From: Phycicoccus duodecadis
Lineage (GTDB): Bacteria > Actinomycetota > Actinomycetes > Actinomycetales > Dermatophilaceae
DNA: 64,000 bases
Assembly (NCBI RefSeq): GCF_002846495.1
Contig: NZ_PJNE01000001.1
Span: 2,542,001-2,606,000 of the forward strand
Direction: 5' to 3'
A program made the position numbers and the translations under genes. Shown here piece after piece: positions 53,244-61,613 of the stretch; positions within the stretch are counted from its first letter, which is position 1, and each line of letters starts with the position of its first letter. The notes beneath the pieces are model-generated. The model saw nothing but the letters and a program-made list of their open reading frames with translations, was not told the origin of the DNA and ran no database searches.

Positions 53244-55076
53244 TCAGCCGGTGTGGTGCACCTCCTGGAGGCGGTGGACCGGGGTCTCGAGACCCTCGTA
53301 GCGCGCCTTGAGCTGGAGCGCCAGGTAGAGCGAGTAGTGCCGCGACTGGTGCAGGTTGCCGCCGTGCATCCACAGGTTCTCGACCTGCGTCGGCTTCCAC
53401 ATGTTGCGCTGCTCGCCCTCCCACGGGCCGGGGTCCTTCGGGGTGTCGGAGCCCAGACCCCACACCTTGCCGAGCCGGTCGGCGGTCTCCTGGTCGACCA
53501 GGTCGGCGACCCAGCCGTTCATCGAGTTGTAGCCGGTGGCGAAGACGACCAGGTCGGCCGGCAGCTCGGTGCCGTCGTCGAGCACCACCGCGTCCTCGGT
53601 GAGGCGCACCACCTGGCCGTGGGCGAGCTTCACGTCGCCGTTGGCCACGAGGTCGGCGGCACCGACATCGATGTAGTAGCCCGAGCCGCGGCGCAGGTAC
53701 TTCATGAACAGCCCCGAGCCGTCGGAGCCCCAGTCGTGCCAGAACCCGGCCCGCTCGAGCCGGTCGTAGAAGTCCTTGTCGACCTCGGCCATCTTCTCGT
53801 AGGCGGGGATCTGGAACTCGTGCAGGATCCGGTACGGCAGCGACGCGAAGATGAGGTCGGCCTTCTCGGTCGTCACCCCCGCGTCGAGCGCCCGCTCGGA
53901 GTAGAGGTCGCCGAGGCCGTACTCCATCAGGCTGCCCGAGCGCACGATGTGGGTCGAGCTGCGCTGCACCATCGTCACGTCGACGTCGTTCTCCCATAGG
54001 GCTCCACAGATGTCGAAGGCGCTGTTGTTGCTGCCGATGACCACCGCCTTCCTGCCGCGGTACGCGTCCGGCCCGGGGTGGCGCGACGAGTGGTGCACGT
54101 CGCCGCGGAAGATGTCGATGCCCTCGACCTCGGGCATCCGCGCCTTGCCCGACATCCCGGTGGCGAAGACCAGCTGGGTCGGGCGCAGGGTCAGCGGCCG
54201 CCCCTCGCGCTCGACCTCGACGGTCCACTCCCCCGCCTCCTCCGACCACGTCGCGGAGGTGGCCACGGTGTCGGACCAGTACGGCACCTCCATGACCTTG
54301 ACGTACGACTCGAGCCAGTCGCCGATCTTGTCCTTGGGCGCGAACACCGGCCAGTTGTCGGGGAACTTCAGGTACGGCAGGTGGTCGTACCAGACGGGGT
54401 CGTGCAGGCAGAGGGACTTGTAGCGGCCTCGCCACTGGTCGCCGGGGCGAAGGTGCTTGTCGATGACCAGGCTCGGCACGCCGAGCTGGCGCAACCGCGC
54501 GCCGAGGGCGATGCCGCCCTGCCCGCCCCCGATGACGAGCACGTACGGCTGGGTCGTGGAGCCCAGCGACTCGGCCTCGGCCTGGCGCTGCTCCTTCCAG
54601 GTCGTGCGTGACTTCGTGGCGCCGTGCTCGGCGCCCGGGGGCCGGCGGGTGCGGCGGGGCTCCTCGTGGCCCTTCAGCTCGTCGAGGGTGGTGAGCAGCG
54701 TCCAGGCGCGGTCCTGCCCGTCCTCCTGGACGAGGCGCAGCAGCCCGGTCCCGCGGCCGACGGCCGTCTCGAAGGTGAACCAGGCGGTCACCACCCCACC
54801 GTCCTCGGTGGCGGGCTCACTGGTGGCGAAGGCCGACGGCGCGGTCCGCTCGAGGGTCGCGGTCAAGAGGTCGCGCACGCCCTCGGGGTCCTCGACGGTC
54901 GTGAGGTTCCAGGTGAACGAGACCAGGTCGCGCCAGAAGCTGGTGGCGGCGAACATCCCGCCGGCGCGGTCGACGTCGCCCGCGGTCAGGGCGTCCTCGA
55001 ACCCGGCCAGCCAGGCGTCGGCGCGCGACGCGGCCGTGCCCTCCTCGGTCTGCGAGCGCTCCAGGGTGTCGGTCAT
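53244..55076 (-). CDS. flavin-dependent monooxygenase with N-terminal NTF2-like domain
   Basis: 610 residues. An NTF2/SnoaL-like domain (18-140) precedes a class B flavoprotein monooxygenase (175-610). FAD site VLVIGGGQGGIALGARL, FMO-type identifying motif near FRGDVHHSSRH, NADPH site AVVIGSNNSAFDI (the last Gly of GxGxxG is replaced by Ala) and C-terminal ATGYNSMNGW. It should oxygenate a small nucleophilic or carbonyl substrate, which cannot be read from the sequence. ATG 55076 follows GGAAGGAG. It is divergent from a GAF-type activator that probably controls it. Confidence 0.88.
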   Translation of the reverse strand: MTDTLERSQTEEGTAASRADAWLAGFEDALTAGDVDRAGGMFAATSFWRDLVSFTWNLTTVEDPEGVRDLLTATLERTAPSAFATSEPATEDGGVVTAWFTFETAVGRGTGLLRLVQEDGQDRAWTLLTTLDELKGHEEPRRTRRPPGAEHGATKSRTTWKEQRQAEAESLGSTTQPYVLVIGGGQGGIALGARLRQLGVPSLVIDKHLRPGDQWRGRYKSLCLHDPVWYDHLPYLKFPDNWPVFAPKDKIGDWLESYVKVMEVPYWSDTVATSATWSEEAGEWTVEVEREGRPLTLRPTQLVFATGMSGKARMPEVEGIDIFRGDVHHSSRHPGPDAYRGRKAVVIGSNNSAFDICGALWENDVDVTMVQRSSTHIVRSGSLMEYGLGDLYSERALDAGVTTEKADLIFASLPYRILHEFQIPAYEKMAEVDKDFYDRLERAGFWHDWGSDGSGLFMKYLRRGSGYYIDVGAADLVANGDVKLAHGQVVRLTEDAVVLDDGTELPADLVVFATGYNSMNGWVADLVDQETADRLGKVWGLGSDTPKDPGPWEGEQRNMWKPTQVENLWMHGGNLHQSRHYSLYLALQLKARYEGLETPVHRLQEVHHTG

Positions 55077-55155
55077 GCTGCTCCTTCCGGCCCGCCGGGT
55101 CCTCGTCGACCCGGGCACCCCGTCAGGACACCCCGCGCGGGGGTCGGCGGGGAAG

Positions 55156-55205
55156 GGTTGCAGCCGGTTGCAGCCCGAGCGGCGCGCGGACCCGGGGGCT
55201 AGCCT
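55156..55205 (+). promoter_or_regulatory. regulatory region: tandem GGTTGCAGCC and -10 TAGCCT
   Basis: Two perfect adjacent copies of GGTTGCAGCC (55156-55165, 55166-55175), then TAGCCT at 55200-55205 reading toward the GAF regulator. The tandem site lies upstream of the -35 zone of the regulator and within about 100 bp of the monooxygenase start, suiting an activator site shared by both. Confidence 0.5.
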
Positions 55206-55252
55206 GACCCCAGTCGTCCCGCGGCCACCATCCGGGACGGGAGGAGTCGAGG

Positions 55253-56449
55253 ATGACGCCGTTCGCGGGCAGTGCCGTGGTGCCGGGCACCGACCTCGGT
55301 CAGCACGCCCGTGCCCTGCGCCGGGTGCACGACGCCGTGATGGGGGGTGCCGCGCCCCAGGTACCGGTCCGCCCCCTCGTCTCGCGCTCGTGGAGCCGGG
55401 TCCTCGGGTTCGGGCTGGACCCCACCCACGCGAACGCCCGCGACCCGCTGCCCTGGGCCGAGGTCGAGCGCCGCCGTCGCCACTCGCCGCTGGCCCTGGT
55501 CGTCGACGAGCTGCGCACCGTGCTGACGTCGGTGGCCGACGCCTCACGCTTCATCGTGGTGGTCACCGACGCCGACGGCGTCATCCTGTGGCGCGAGGGG
55601 TCGGCGGGGGTCCTGCGCACCGCCGACACCCTGGGCTTCTCCGAGGGCGCCACCTGGACCGAGGACCACGTGGGCACCAACGCCATCGGCACCGCGCTCG
55701 CGGAACAGGCTCCGGTGCAGCTGTTCTCGGCCGAGCACTTCGAGGAGGGGCAGCACCCCTGGTACTGCACCGCCTCCCCCATCCACGACCCGCGCACCGG
55801 CGCGCTGCTGGGCGTGGTCGACGTCAGCGGCCCGGCGCTGACGCTGCATCCGGCCCTCATCGCCCTGGTCGAGACCGCCACCCGGCTCGCCGAGGCCCGG
55901 CTCTGGCGCCACCACGAGCAGGCGTTGCACCGGCTGCGGCGCTCGGCCGAGCACGTGCTGGCCACCACCACCGGGCCGGTGCTGCTGGTCGACGACGACG
56001 GCTGGGTCGCGCACTACAGCGGGGTGCTGGTGCGCGACCGCATCGCGGCGCCACGGGCCGACCGGGCCCTGACCGTGCCGGGGATGGGGCTCTGCGTCCC
56101 CGAGCGGCTGGGCTCCGGCTGGCTGGTGCGACCGGGCGCCGCGGCGGGTGAGCTGACCGCCCGGCTGTCCACGGTCGGGCGCGAGGCGGTGCTCGAGGTG
56201 TCGGCGGCCGACGGGCCCGGCTGGCGCGCCTCCCTGACCCCACGGCACGCCGCGCTGCTGCGTTTGCTGGCCGGCGCCGGACCCGAGGGGCTGTCGGCGG
56301 CCGCGCTCAGCCGGGCGCTGTTCGGCGACGACGAGCACCGGGTCACCGTGCGGGCCGAGGTGAGCCGGCTGCGCCGCGTGGTGGGGGCACTCGTCGACAC
56401 CACGCCGTACCGGGTGGCCGACGGGGTGCGCCTGACCTGCGCGGACTGA
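55253..56449 (+). CDS. GAF-domain transcriptional regulator (AcoR-like sensor, no AAA+ domain)
   Basis: 398 residues. An N-terminal segment (RPLVSRSWSRVLGFGLDP) and a GAF domain (about 80-215) with the AcoR-type signature ATWTEDHVGTNAIGTAL. A middle PAS-like stretch (235-310; VLLVDDDGWVAHYSG) follows. The C-terminal part resembles a winged helix (RHAALLRLLAGAGPEGLSAAALSRALFGDDEHRVTVRAEVSRLRRVVG). There is no sigma-54 AAA+ domain and no Fis-type helix-turn-helix. In actinobacteria such proteins usually flank the oxidoreductase they regulate, here the divergent monooxygenase. The ribosome site is GGGAGGAG. Confidence 0.83.
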   Translation: MTPFAGSAVVPGTDLGQHARALRRVHDAVMGGAAPQVPVRPLVSRSWSRVLGFGLDPTHANARDPLPWAEVERRRRHSPLALVVDELRTVLTSVADASRFIVVVTDADGVILWREGSAGVLRTADTLGFSEGATWTEDHVGTNAIGTALAEQAPVQLFSAEHFEEGQHPWYCTASPIHDPRTGALLGVVDVSGPALTLHPALIALVETATRLAEARLWRHHEQALHRLRRSAEHVLATTTGPVLLVDDDGWVAHYSGVLVRDRIAAPRADRALTVPGMGLCVPERLGSGWLVRPGAAAGELTARLSTVGREAVLEVSAADGPGWRASLTPRHAALLRLLAGAGPEGLSAAALSRALFGDDEHRVTVRAEVSRLRRVVGALVDTTPYRVADGVRLTCAD

Positions 56450-56505
56450 CGGCCGTCGGTGCCACCTCCTAGTCTGGCGACACCGACCGAGAGGGTGCCG
56501 CCACC

Positions 56506-58881
56506 GTGACCACGCACCGCCCGCCGACCGTCCACCCCGCCGACGCCCACGACCTCATCCGGGTGCGCGGCGCTCGTGAGAACACGCTGCGCGACATCGA
56601 CCTCGACCTGCCCAAGCGCCGGCTCACGGTCTTCACCGGCGTGTCGGGGTCCGGCAAGAGCTCGCTGGTGTTCGCCACGCTGGCCGCCGAGTCGCAGCGG
56701 ATGATCAACGAGACCTACAGCGCCTTCCTCCAGGGCTTCATGCCGAGCCTGGCCCGGCCCGACGTCGACCGGCTCGAGGGGCTCACGACGGCGATCATCG
56801 TGGACCAGGAGCGCATGGGGGCCAACCCGCGCTCCACGGTGGGCACCGCCACCGACGCCAACGCGATGCTGCGCATCCTGTTCAGCCGTCTCGGCGAACC
56901 GCACATCGGCCCGCCCACCGCGTTCGCGTTCAACGTACCCACGCGGGTCGCCAGCGGGGTGATGAAGACCGACAAGGGCGGGCGCGAGGAGAGGACCGTC
57001 GTCCGGGGCGCGGTCTACCAGGGTGGGATGTGCCCGCGGTGCGAGGGCATGGGCGCCGTCAACGACATCGACCTCACCGCGGTCTACGACGGGTCGCGCT
57101 CGCTGGCCGAGGGCGCCCTGCTGGTGCCGGGCTACAGCATGGACGGCTGGTACGGGCGCATCTTCGGCGGGGCCGGGCTGCCGATGGACGTGCCGGTGGC
57201 CGACTTCACCGCGCGCCAGCTCGACAAGCTGCTGTACGGGGCCGCCGAGAAGATCCGCGTCGACGGCGTCAACCTCACCTACGAGGGCGTCGTGCCGCGG
57301 ATGCAGAGGTCGATGCTCTCCAAGGACCTCGAGGCGATGCAGCCGCACGTCCGCCGGTTCGTCGAGCGGGCGGTCACGTTCACCGCGTGCCCCGACTGCG
57401 GCGGCACGCGGCTGTCGGCCGAGGCACGCTCGTCGACCATCCGGGGGCGGAGCATCGCCGACCTGTGCGCGCTGCAGATCACCGACCTCGCCGCCTGGGT
57501 GCGCGAGCTCGACGAGCCGTCGGTGGCACCGCTGCTGGCCGGCCTGCGGCACCTGCTCGACTCGTTCACCGAGATCGGCCTCGGCTACCTCTCGCTCGAC
57601 CGCCCGGCCGGCACGCTCTCGGGCGGGGAGGCGCAGCGCACCAAGATGATCCGCCACCTCGGGTCCTCGCTGACGGACGTCACCTACGTCTTCGACGAGC
57701 CGACCATCGGGCTGCATCCGCACGACATCGAGCGGATGAACCGGCTCCTGCTCCAGCTGCGTGACAAGGGCAACACCGTGCTGGTCGTCGAGCACAAGCC
57801 CGAGACCATCGCCATCGCCGACCACGTGGTCGACCTCGGTCCCGGCGCGGGGTCCGACGGCGGCACCGTCTGCTACCAGGGCACCGTCGAGGGGCTGCGG
57901 GCCAGCGACACCGTCACGGGGCGCCACCTCGACGACCGCGCGCGGCTCAAGGAGACGGTGCGGCGCCCCACCGGCACCCTCGAGGTCCGCGGGGCGTCGA
58001 CGCACAACCTCCGCTCGGTCGACGTCGACCTCCCGCTGGGGGTCCTGTGCGTGGTCACGGGTGTGGCCGGGTCGGGCAAGTCGTCGCTGGTGCACGGCTC
58101 CGTGGCGCGGCGCGAGGGGGTCGTCGTGGTCGACCAGAGCGCCATCAAGGGTTCGCGGCGCAGCAACCCCGCCACCTACACCGGGCTGCTCGAGCCGATC
58201 CGCAAGGCGTTCGCCAAGGCCAACGGGGTCAAGCCGGCGCTGTTCAGCTCGAACTCCGAGGGGGCCTGCCCCGCGTGCAACGGGGCCGGCGTCATCGTCA
58301 CCGAGCTCGGCATCATGGCCACCGTCGAGTCCACCTGCGAGGAGTGCGAAGGTCGCCGCTTCCAGGCCTCGGTGCTCGAGCACACCCTCGGCGGCCGCAA
58401 CATCGCCGAGGTGCTGGCGATGTCGGTGACCGAGGCGGCCGAGTTCCTCGGTGCGGGCCGGGCGCGGACCCCGGCGGCGCACGGCGTCCTGATGCGGCTG
58501 GCCGACGTCGGCCTGGGCTACGTCCGGCTCGGCCAGCCGCTCACGACCCTGTCCGGCGGCGAGCGGCAGCGGCTCAAGCTGGCAACCCAGATGGCCGAGA
58601 AGGGGGAGATCTACGTGCTCGACGAGCCCACCACCGGGCTCCACCTGGCCGACGTGGCGAACCTCCTGGGCCTGCTCGACCGGCTGGTCGACGCGGGCCG
58701 GTCCGTCATCGTCATCGAGCACCACCAGGCCGTGATGGCGCACGCCGACTGGATCGTGGACCTCGGCCCGGGGGCCGGGCACGACGGCGGCCGGGTCGTG
58801 TTCGAGGGCACCCCGGCCGCGCTGGTGGCCGCCCGCTCGACGCTGACCGGCGAGCACCTCGCCGCGTACGTCGGGGCCTGA
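56506..58881 (+). CDS. UvrA-like ABC ATPase, short paralogue
   Basis: 791 residues against about 950 for repair UvrA. Two ATPase modules: Walker A GVSGSGKSS and GVAGSGKSS, signatures LSGGEAQRTK and LSGGERQRLK, Walker B VFDEPTIGLHP and VLDEPTTGLHL. Zinc-type Cys pairs occur in CPRCEG, CPDCGG, CPACNG and CEECEG. After NPRSTVGTATDANAMLRILFSRLG the chain runs almost directly into the first Cys motif, so the UvrB-binding and insertion domains are missing. Such class III proteins include drug self-resistance factors such as DrrC. DNA or ligand protection is more likely than nucleotide excision. Confidence 0.88.
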   Translation: MTTHRPPTVHPADAHDLIRVRGARENTLRDIDLDLPKRRLTVFTGVSGSGKSSLVFATLAAESQRMINETYSAFLQGFMPSLARPDVDRLEGLTTAIIVDQERMGANPRSTVGTATDANAMLRILFSRLGEPHIGPPTAFAFNVPTRVASGVMKTDKGGREERTVVRGAVYQGGMCPRCEGMGAVNDIDLTAVYDGSRSLAEGALLVPGYSMDGWYGRIFGGAGLPMDVPVADFTARQLDKLLYGAAEKIRVDGVNLTYEGVVPRMQRSMLSKDLEAMQPHVRRFVERAVTFTACPDCGGTRLSAEARSSTIRGRSIADLCALQITDLAAWVRELDEPSVAPLLAGLRHLLDSFTEIGLGYLSLDRPAGTLSGGEAQRTKMIRHLGSSLTDVTYVFDEPTIGLHPHDIERMNRLLLQLRDKGNTVLVVEHKPETIAIADHVVDLGPGAGSDGGTVCYQGTVEGLRASDTVTGRHLDDRARLKETVRRPTGTLEVRGASTHNLRSVDVDLPLGVLCVVTGVAGSGKSSLVHGSVARREGVVVVDQSAIKGSRRSNPATYTGLLEPIRKAFAKANGVKPALFSSNSEGACPACNGAGVIVTELGIMATVESTCEECEGRRFQASVLEHTLGGRNIAEVLAMSVTEAAEFLGAGRARTPAAHGVLMRLADVGLGYVRLGQPLTTLSGGERQRLKLATQMAEKGEIYVLDEPTTGLHLADVANLLGLLDRLVDAGRSVIVIEHHQAVMAHADWIVDLGPGAGHDGGRVVFEGTPAALVAARSTLTGEHLAAYVGA

Positions 58882-58888
58882 GGTCGGT

Positions 58889-59656
58889 TCAGGCGCGGAG
58901 CCGGCCCCCGGCGCGCAGCACAGTCGCGCGCGCCACGGCATCGATGGAGTCGACGACCAGCGGGTCCTCGACGCCGAGCTCGGCGCGCAGCACCGACAGC
59001 TCGGTGCAGCCGAGCGCCACGGCCTCGGCGCCCTTCCCGACCAGGTGCGCGACCAGGGCGTCGAAGCGCTCGCGTGGCACGGGGCGCCCGGCCTTCACGC
59101 CGTCGTAGATGACGCTCATCACCTCGCGCTGCACCTCGGGGTCGGGCACCACCAGCTCGACGTCGGCCCCCTGCGCCGAGCGGGCGTAGGTACCGGCCGA
59201 GAGCGTCCCGTCGGTGGCGAGCACCCCCAGTCGCGCGAGGCCGGGCACGGCGACCCGGGCGGCGGCCACGGTCTCGTCGACGGTGTCGAGGACCTCGATC
59301 CCCACCGCGGCCCGCATCGCGTCGACCCAGACCAGCGCGGTGTTGCACGGGATCGCGACGAAGGTGGCGCCCGCGCGCTCCAGGGCCTGGACGTCAGCGA
59401 CCAGCGCCGGCTCGGGGCTCTCGTTCTCGCCGCGCAGGAACCCGGTGCGGTCGGGGATGGAGCCGTGCTGCCAGACGAGGAGGTCGACGTGGTCCTGGTC
59501 GCGGTCGGCGTCGGTGAGCTCGACCACGCGGCGCAGGAAGTGCACCGTGGCGGCCGGGCCCAGACCGCCCAGGACCCCACCGGGCGCCCCGGGCACGGGC
59601 GGCCCGGGGTGGGTGCCGGCCGGCTCGAGGGGGTGGGGGGCAGGCTCGGCGGTCAT
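58889..59656 (-). CDS. aspartate/glutamate racemase family protein
   Basis: 255 residues. Cofactor-independent racemase with both catalytic Cys: FVAIPCNTALVW near 105 and VALGCTELSVL near 215. The opening GGVLGGLGPAATVHFLRRVVELT is of the aspartate-racemase (RacD/RacX) branch rather than MurI. It interconverts L- and D-Asp (or Glu). ATG 59656 overlaps the stop of the ATP-grasp ligase (ATGA), so the two act together. A racemase coupled to an ATP-grasp ligase is the arrangement that supplies and attaches D-Asp in the peptidoglycan bridge of Enterococcus faecium. Confidence 0.9.
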   Translation of the reverse strand: MTAEPAPHPLEPAGTHPGPPVPGAPGGVLGGLGPAATVHFLRRVVELTDADRDQDHVDLLVWQHGSIPDRTGFLRGENESPEPALVADVQALERAGATFVAIPCNTALVWVDAMRAAVGIEVLDTVDETVAAARVAVPGLARLGVLATDGTLSAGTYARSAQGADVELVVPDPEVQREVMSVIYDGVKAGRPVPRERFDALVAHLVGKGAEAVALGCTELSVLRAELGVEDPLVVDSIDAVARATVLRAGGRLRA

Positions 59657-60897
59657 CGGCGGTCCGTGAAGTACTGGCGGAACTTCCGCACGTGGTTGAG
59701 GTGGTAGATCGCGTTGTACGCCCGCCGCTGCAGGGTGAGGTCGGGGCCGTAGACGTTGGGGTCGCTGGCCCGGCCGGCCTTGATGAGCCCCAGCGCCTTC
59801 GCGCGCAGCGCCGGGTCGAGGACGTAGCGGCGGATGACCGAGCGCGGCACGAACGCGAACAGGTGCTCGCCGCGCGCGATGGTCAGGCCCTCCATCGGCT
59901 CGTGGCGCACCCAGTCGCGCACGTACCACTCGGTGACGTTGTGGCCGCCGGCCGTCACGTAGAAGTTCGAGCGCCCGAGCCGGACGTTGATCTCGAAGAA
60001 CTTGTAGGTGCCGTCGCGACGGTCGTACTTGAGGTCGAAGTTCGAGAACCCCACGTAGCCGATGTGCTCGAGGAAGCGCCGTGCGTGCTCGATGACCTCG
60101 TCGGCCTCGGTGTTGACGATGACGCACGGGTTGCCGATGGCCAGCGGGTGGTGCTCCTCGAGCAGCACGTGCCCGACCGAGCCGAAGCGGACCTTGCCCT
60201 CACGGTCGGAGTAGCAGGTGAGCACCCGCATGTTGGTGTCGTCGCCCGGGATGAACTCCTGGAGGAGCATGGCGCCGTCGTACGTGGAGGCGCGGACCTG
60301 GCGCAGCGTCAGCGCGAGGTCGGCCTCGGACTCACAGATGTAGACCTTCTTCTTGCCCTCGACGCTCGCGTAGTGGAAGCGCGAGCTGTCGGCGGGCTTG
60401 GCCACCAGCGGGTAGCCGAACGGCAGGTCGCGCTCCTCGCCGGCGTCGGTCGACATGTCGACGACGACGGTGGCGGGGTGCGGCACGCCGACCTCGTCGA
60501 GGATGCCGTAGAAGACGTCCTTACGCACGATGCGCTCGAGCAGGCCCATGTCGATGTACGGGATGGTGAACCACTGCGCCAGGTGGTCCTTGTGCTCGAC
60601 GACGATCTCGACGTACCAGTCGCCGGTGGCGATCAGCAGCAGCGGCGGCTTGTCGGGGCCGCCGTGCTCGCGCCCGACTCGCTCGAGGGTGCGGAGGAGC
60701 ACCGCCTCGTCGCCGAAGTCCTCGACGAACTCGTGCTCGCACAGGCGCGAGAGGCCGACGGGGCCGCCCTTGGTCATGTTCAGCACGAGGGGCCGCACGC
60801 CGTAGGCCTCGTGGAAGCTGCGCACGAGGGTGTAGGCGGTGATGTCGCCGCCGAGGATCACCGGTCGGACGTCGGCAGCGGGGACGGCAGGGGGCAC
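59653..60897 (-). CDS. ATP-grasp carboxylate-amine ligase (D-aspartate ligase-like)
   Basis: 414 residues of the COG3919-type ATP-grasp family. The N-terminal pre-ATP domain (PVILGGDITAYTLVRSFHEAYGVRPLVLNM) precedes the ATP-grasp core (about 125-330), which has GYPLVAKPADSS (ATP lysine), LLQEFIPGDDTNMRVLT and the metal site FSNFDLKYDRRDGTYKFFEINVRLGRSNF. The length and the adjacent racemase match D-aspartate ligase Asl(fm) of Enterococcus, which adds D-Asp to the peptidoglycan precursor. Another amino-acid ligation is possible. GTG 60897 has GAAGGA upstream. The C-terminal 70 residues are basic, possibly membrane- or lipid II-facing. Confidence 0.88.
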   Translation of the reverse strand: MPPAVPAADVRPVILGGDITAYTLVRSFHEAYGVRPLVLNMTKGGPVGLSRLCEHEFVEDFGDEAVLLRTLERVGREHGGPDKPPLLLIATGDWYVEIVVEHKDHLAQWFTIPYIDMGLLERIVRKDVFYGILDEVGVPHPATVVVDMSTDAGEERDLPFGYPLVAKPADSSRFHYASVEGKKKVYICESEADLALTLRQVRASTYDGAMLLQEFIPGDDTNMRVLTCYSDREGKVRFGSVGHVLLEEHHPLAIGNPCVIVNTEADEVIEHARRFLEHIGYVGFSNFDLKYDRRDGTYKFFEINVRLGRSNFYVTAGGHNVTEWYVRDWVRHEPMEGLTIARGEHLFAFVPRSVIRRYVLDPALRAKALGLIKAGRASDPNVYGPDLTLQRRAYNAIYHLNHVRKFRQYFTDRR

Positions 60898-61334
60898 GCG
60901 GGATCCTTCGGGGGTGGGGACGGGGCTCGGTCCATGCTCCCAGATGCCCGGCCCCGCGCGCCCGCCCCGCGGCGGCGCGCGGCGGGTGGGGCCCGGGTCT
61001 CACCGGGTGTGTCCCTCTTCCCGGGCTCCACCCACTCCGGGCGTCGACGAGGGTGCCGGCATGGCTCGACGAGGTCTTCGGGTCGTGGCACGGCGAAGCC
61101 GGGGACCACGTGACGTCCGGGTGCAGGGTCAGTCGTGATGCGCCAGCCGGACCAGGACGTGAGCACGATTCGAGTGGGGTCCACCGCCACGGCAACGAAG
61201 GCAGCTTGGAGACCGTCGGGAGGGTTGATCCGCCATGCGGTCGAGGCGTCGACTGCTCCCAGCGATGCTGCCGCCACGTAGCCGCCCTCGGTCAGTTCCA
61301 GCTCGATCCTGCTGCCTGGTCTTGCGTCGGTCAC
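60858..61334 (-). CDS. doubtful hypothetical protein
   Basis: A 158-codon frame. The first 80 residues (SRIELELTEGGYVAAASLGAV, TAWRINPPDGLQAAFVAVAV) have a protein-like composition, but the rest is Arg/Pro-rich and runs 40 nt into the ligase gene. Codon third positions are less GC-biased than in neighbouring genes. CAGCAT lies 6 nt before its GTG. It may be the remnant of a gene damaged near the IS110 element, or not coding at all. Confidence 0.3.
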   Translation of the reverse strand: MTDARPGSRIELELTEGGYVAAASLGAVDASTAWRINPPDGLQAAFVAVAVDPTRIVLTSWSGWRITTDPAPGRHVVPGFAVPRPEDLVEPCRHPRRRPEWVEPGKRDTPGETRAPPAARRRGAGARGRASGSMDRAPSPPPKDPACPLPSPLPTSDR

Positions 61335-61460
61335 CAGCCCATGCTGATCCCATCGCGTCCGGCGTCCTGGTCGGCTCGAAGCGCGGCTACTTGTTTCATT
61401 GACGCAGGATCGGTGCCCGCGCAGGCTCGGTCCAGGTGTCGGGGTTGGTCGCTCTCAATT

Positions 61461-61600
61461 GCGGCTGTCCTTCCTTCGGGTCGTGACTCTCACATGGCAT
61501 GCGCCGCCCCGGCACCGCAGGGCCGGAGAGGCTGAAGAAGGGACTGTGCTGCCGGAAGTAGCGGTGCCCTCCGTGCTCGACCAATCACTGGTTCGACGAC
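61461..61600 (+). ncRNA. candidate bridge RNA region of the IS110 element
   Basis: In the IS110 group a structured bridge RNA is encoded between the left end and the recombinase gene. Here 61467-61477 pairs with 61534-61544 (10 of 11 positions, one G-U among them), closing a 56-nt GC-rich interior that can form further hairpins, and a hairpin at 61577-61596 stands just before the ribosome site. Loop guide sequences cannot be assigned without the element's ends, so this is a location, not a defined RNA. Confidence 0.35.
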
Positions 61601-61613
61601 AGGAGCAGGCACC

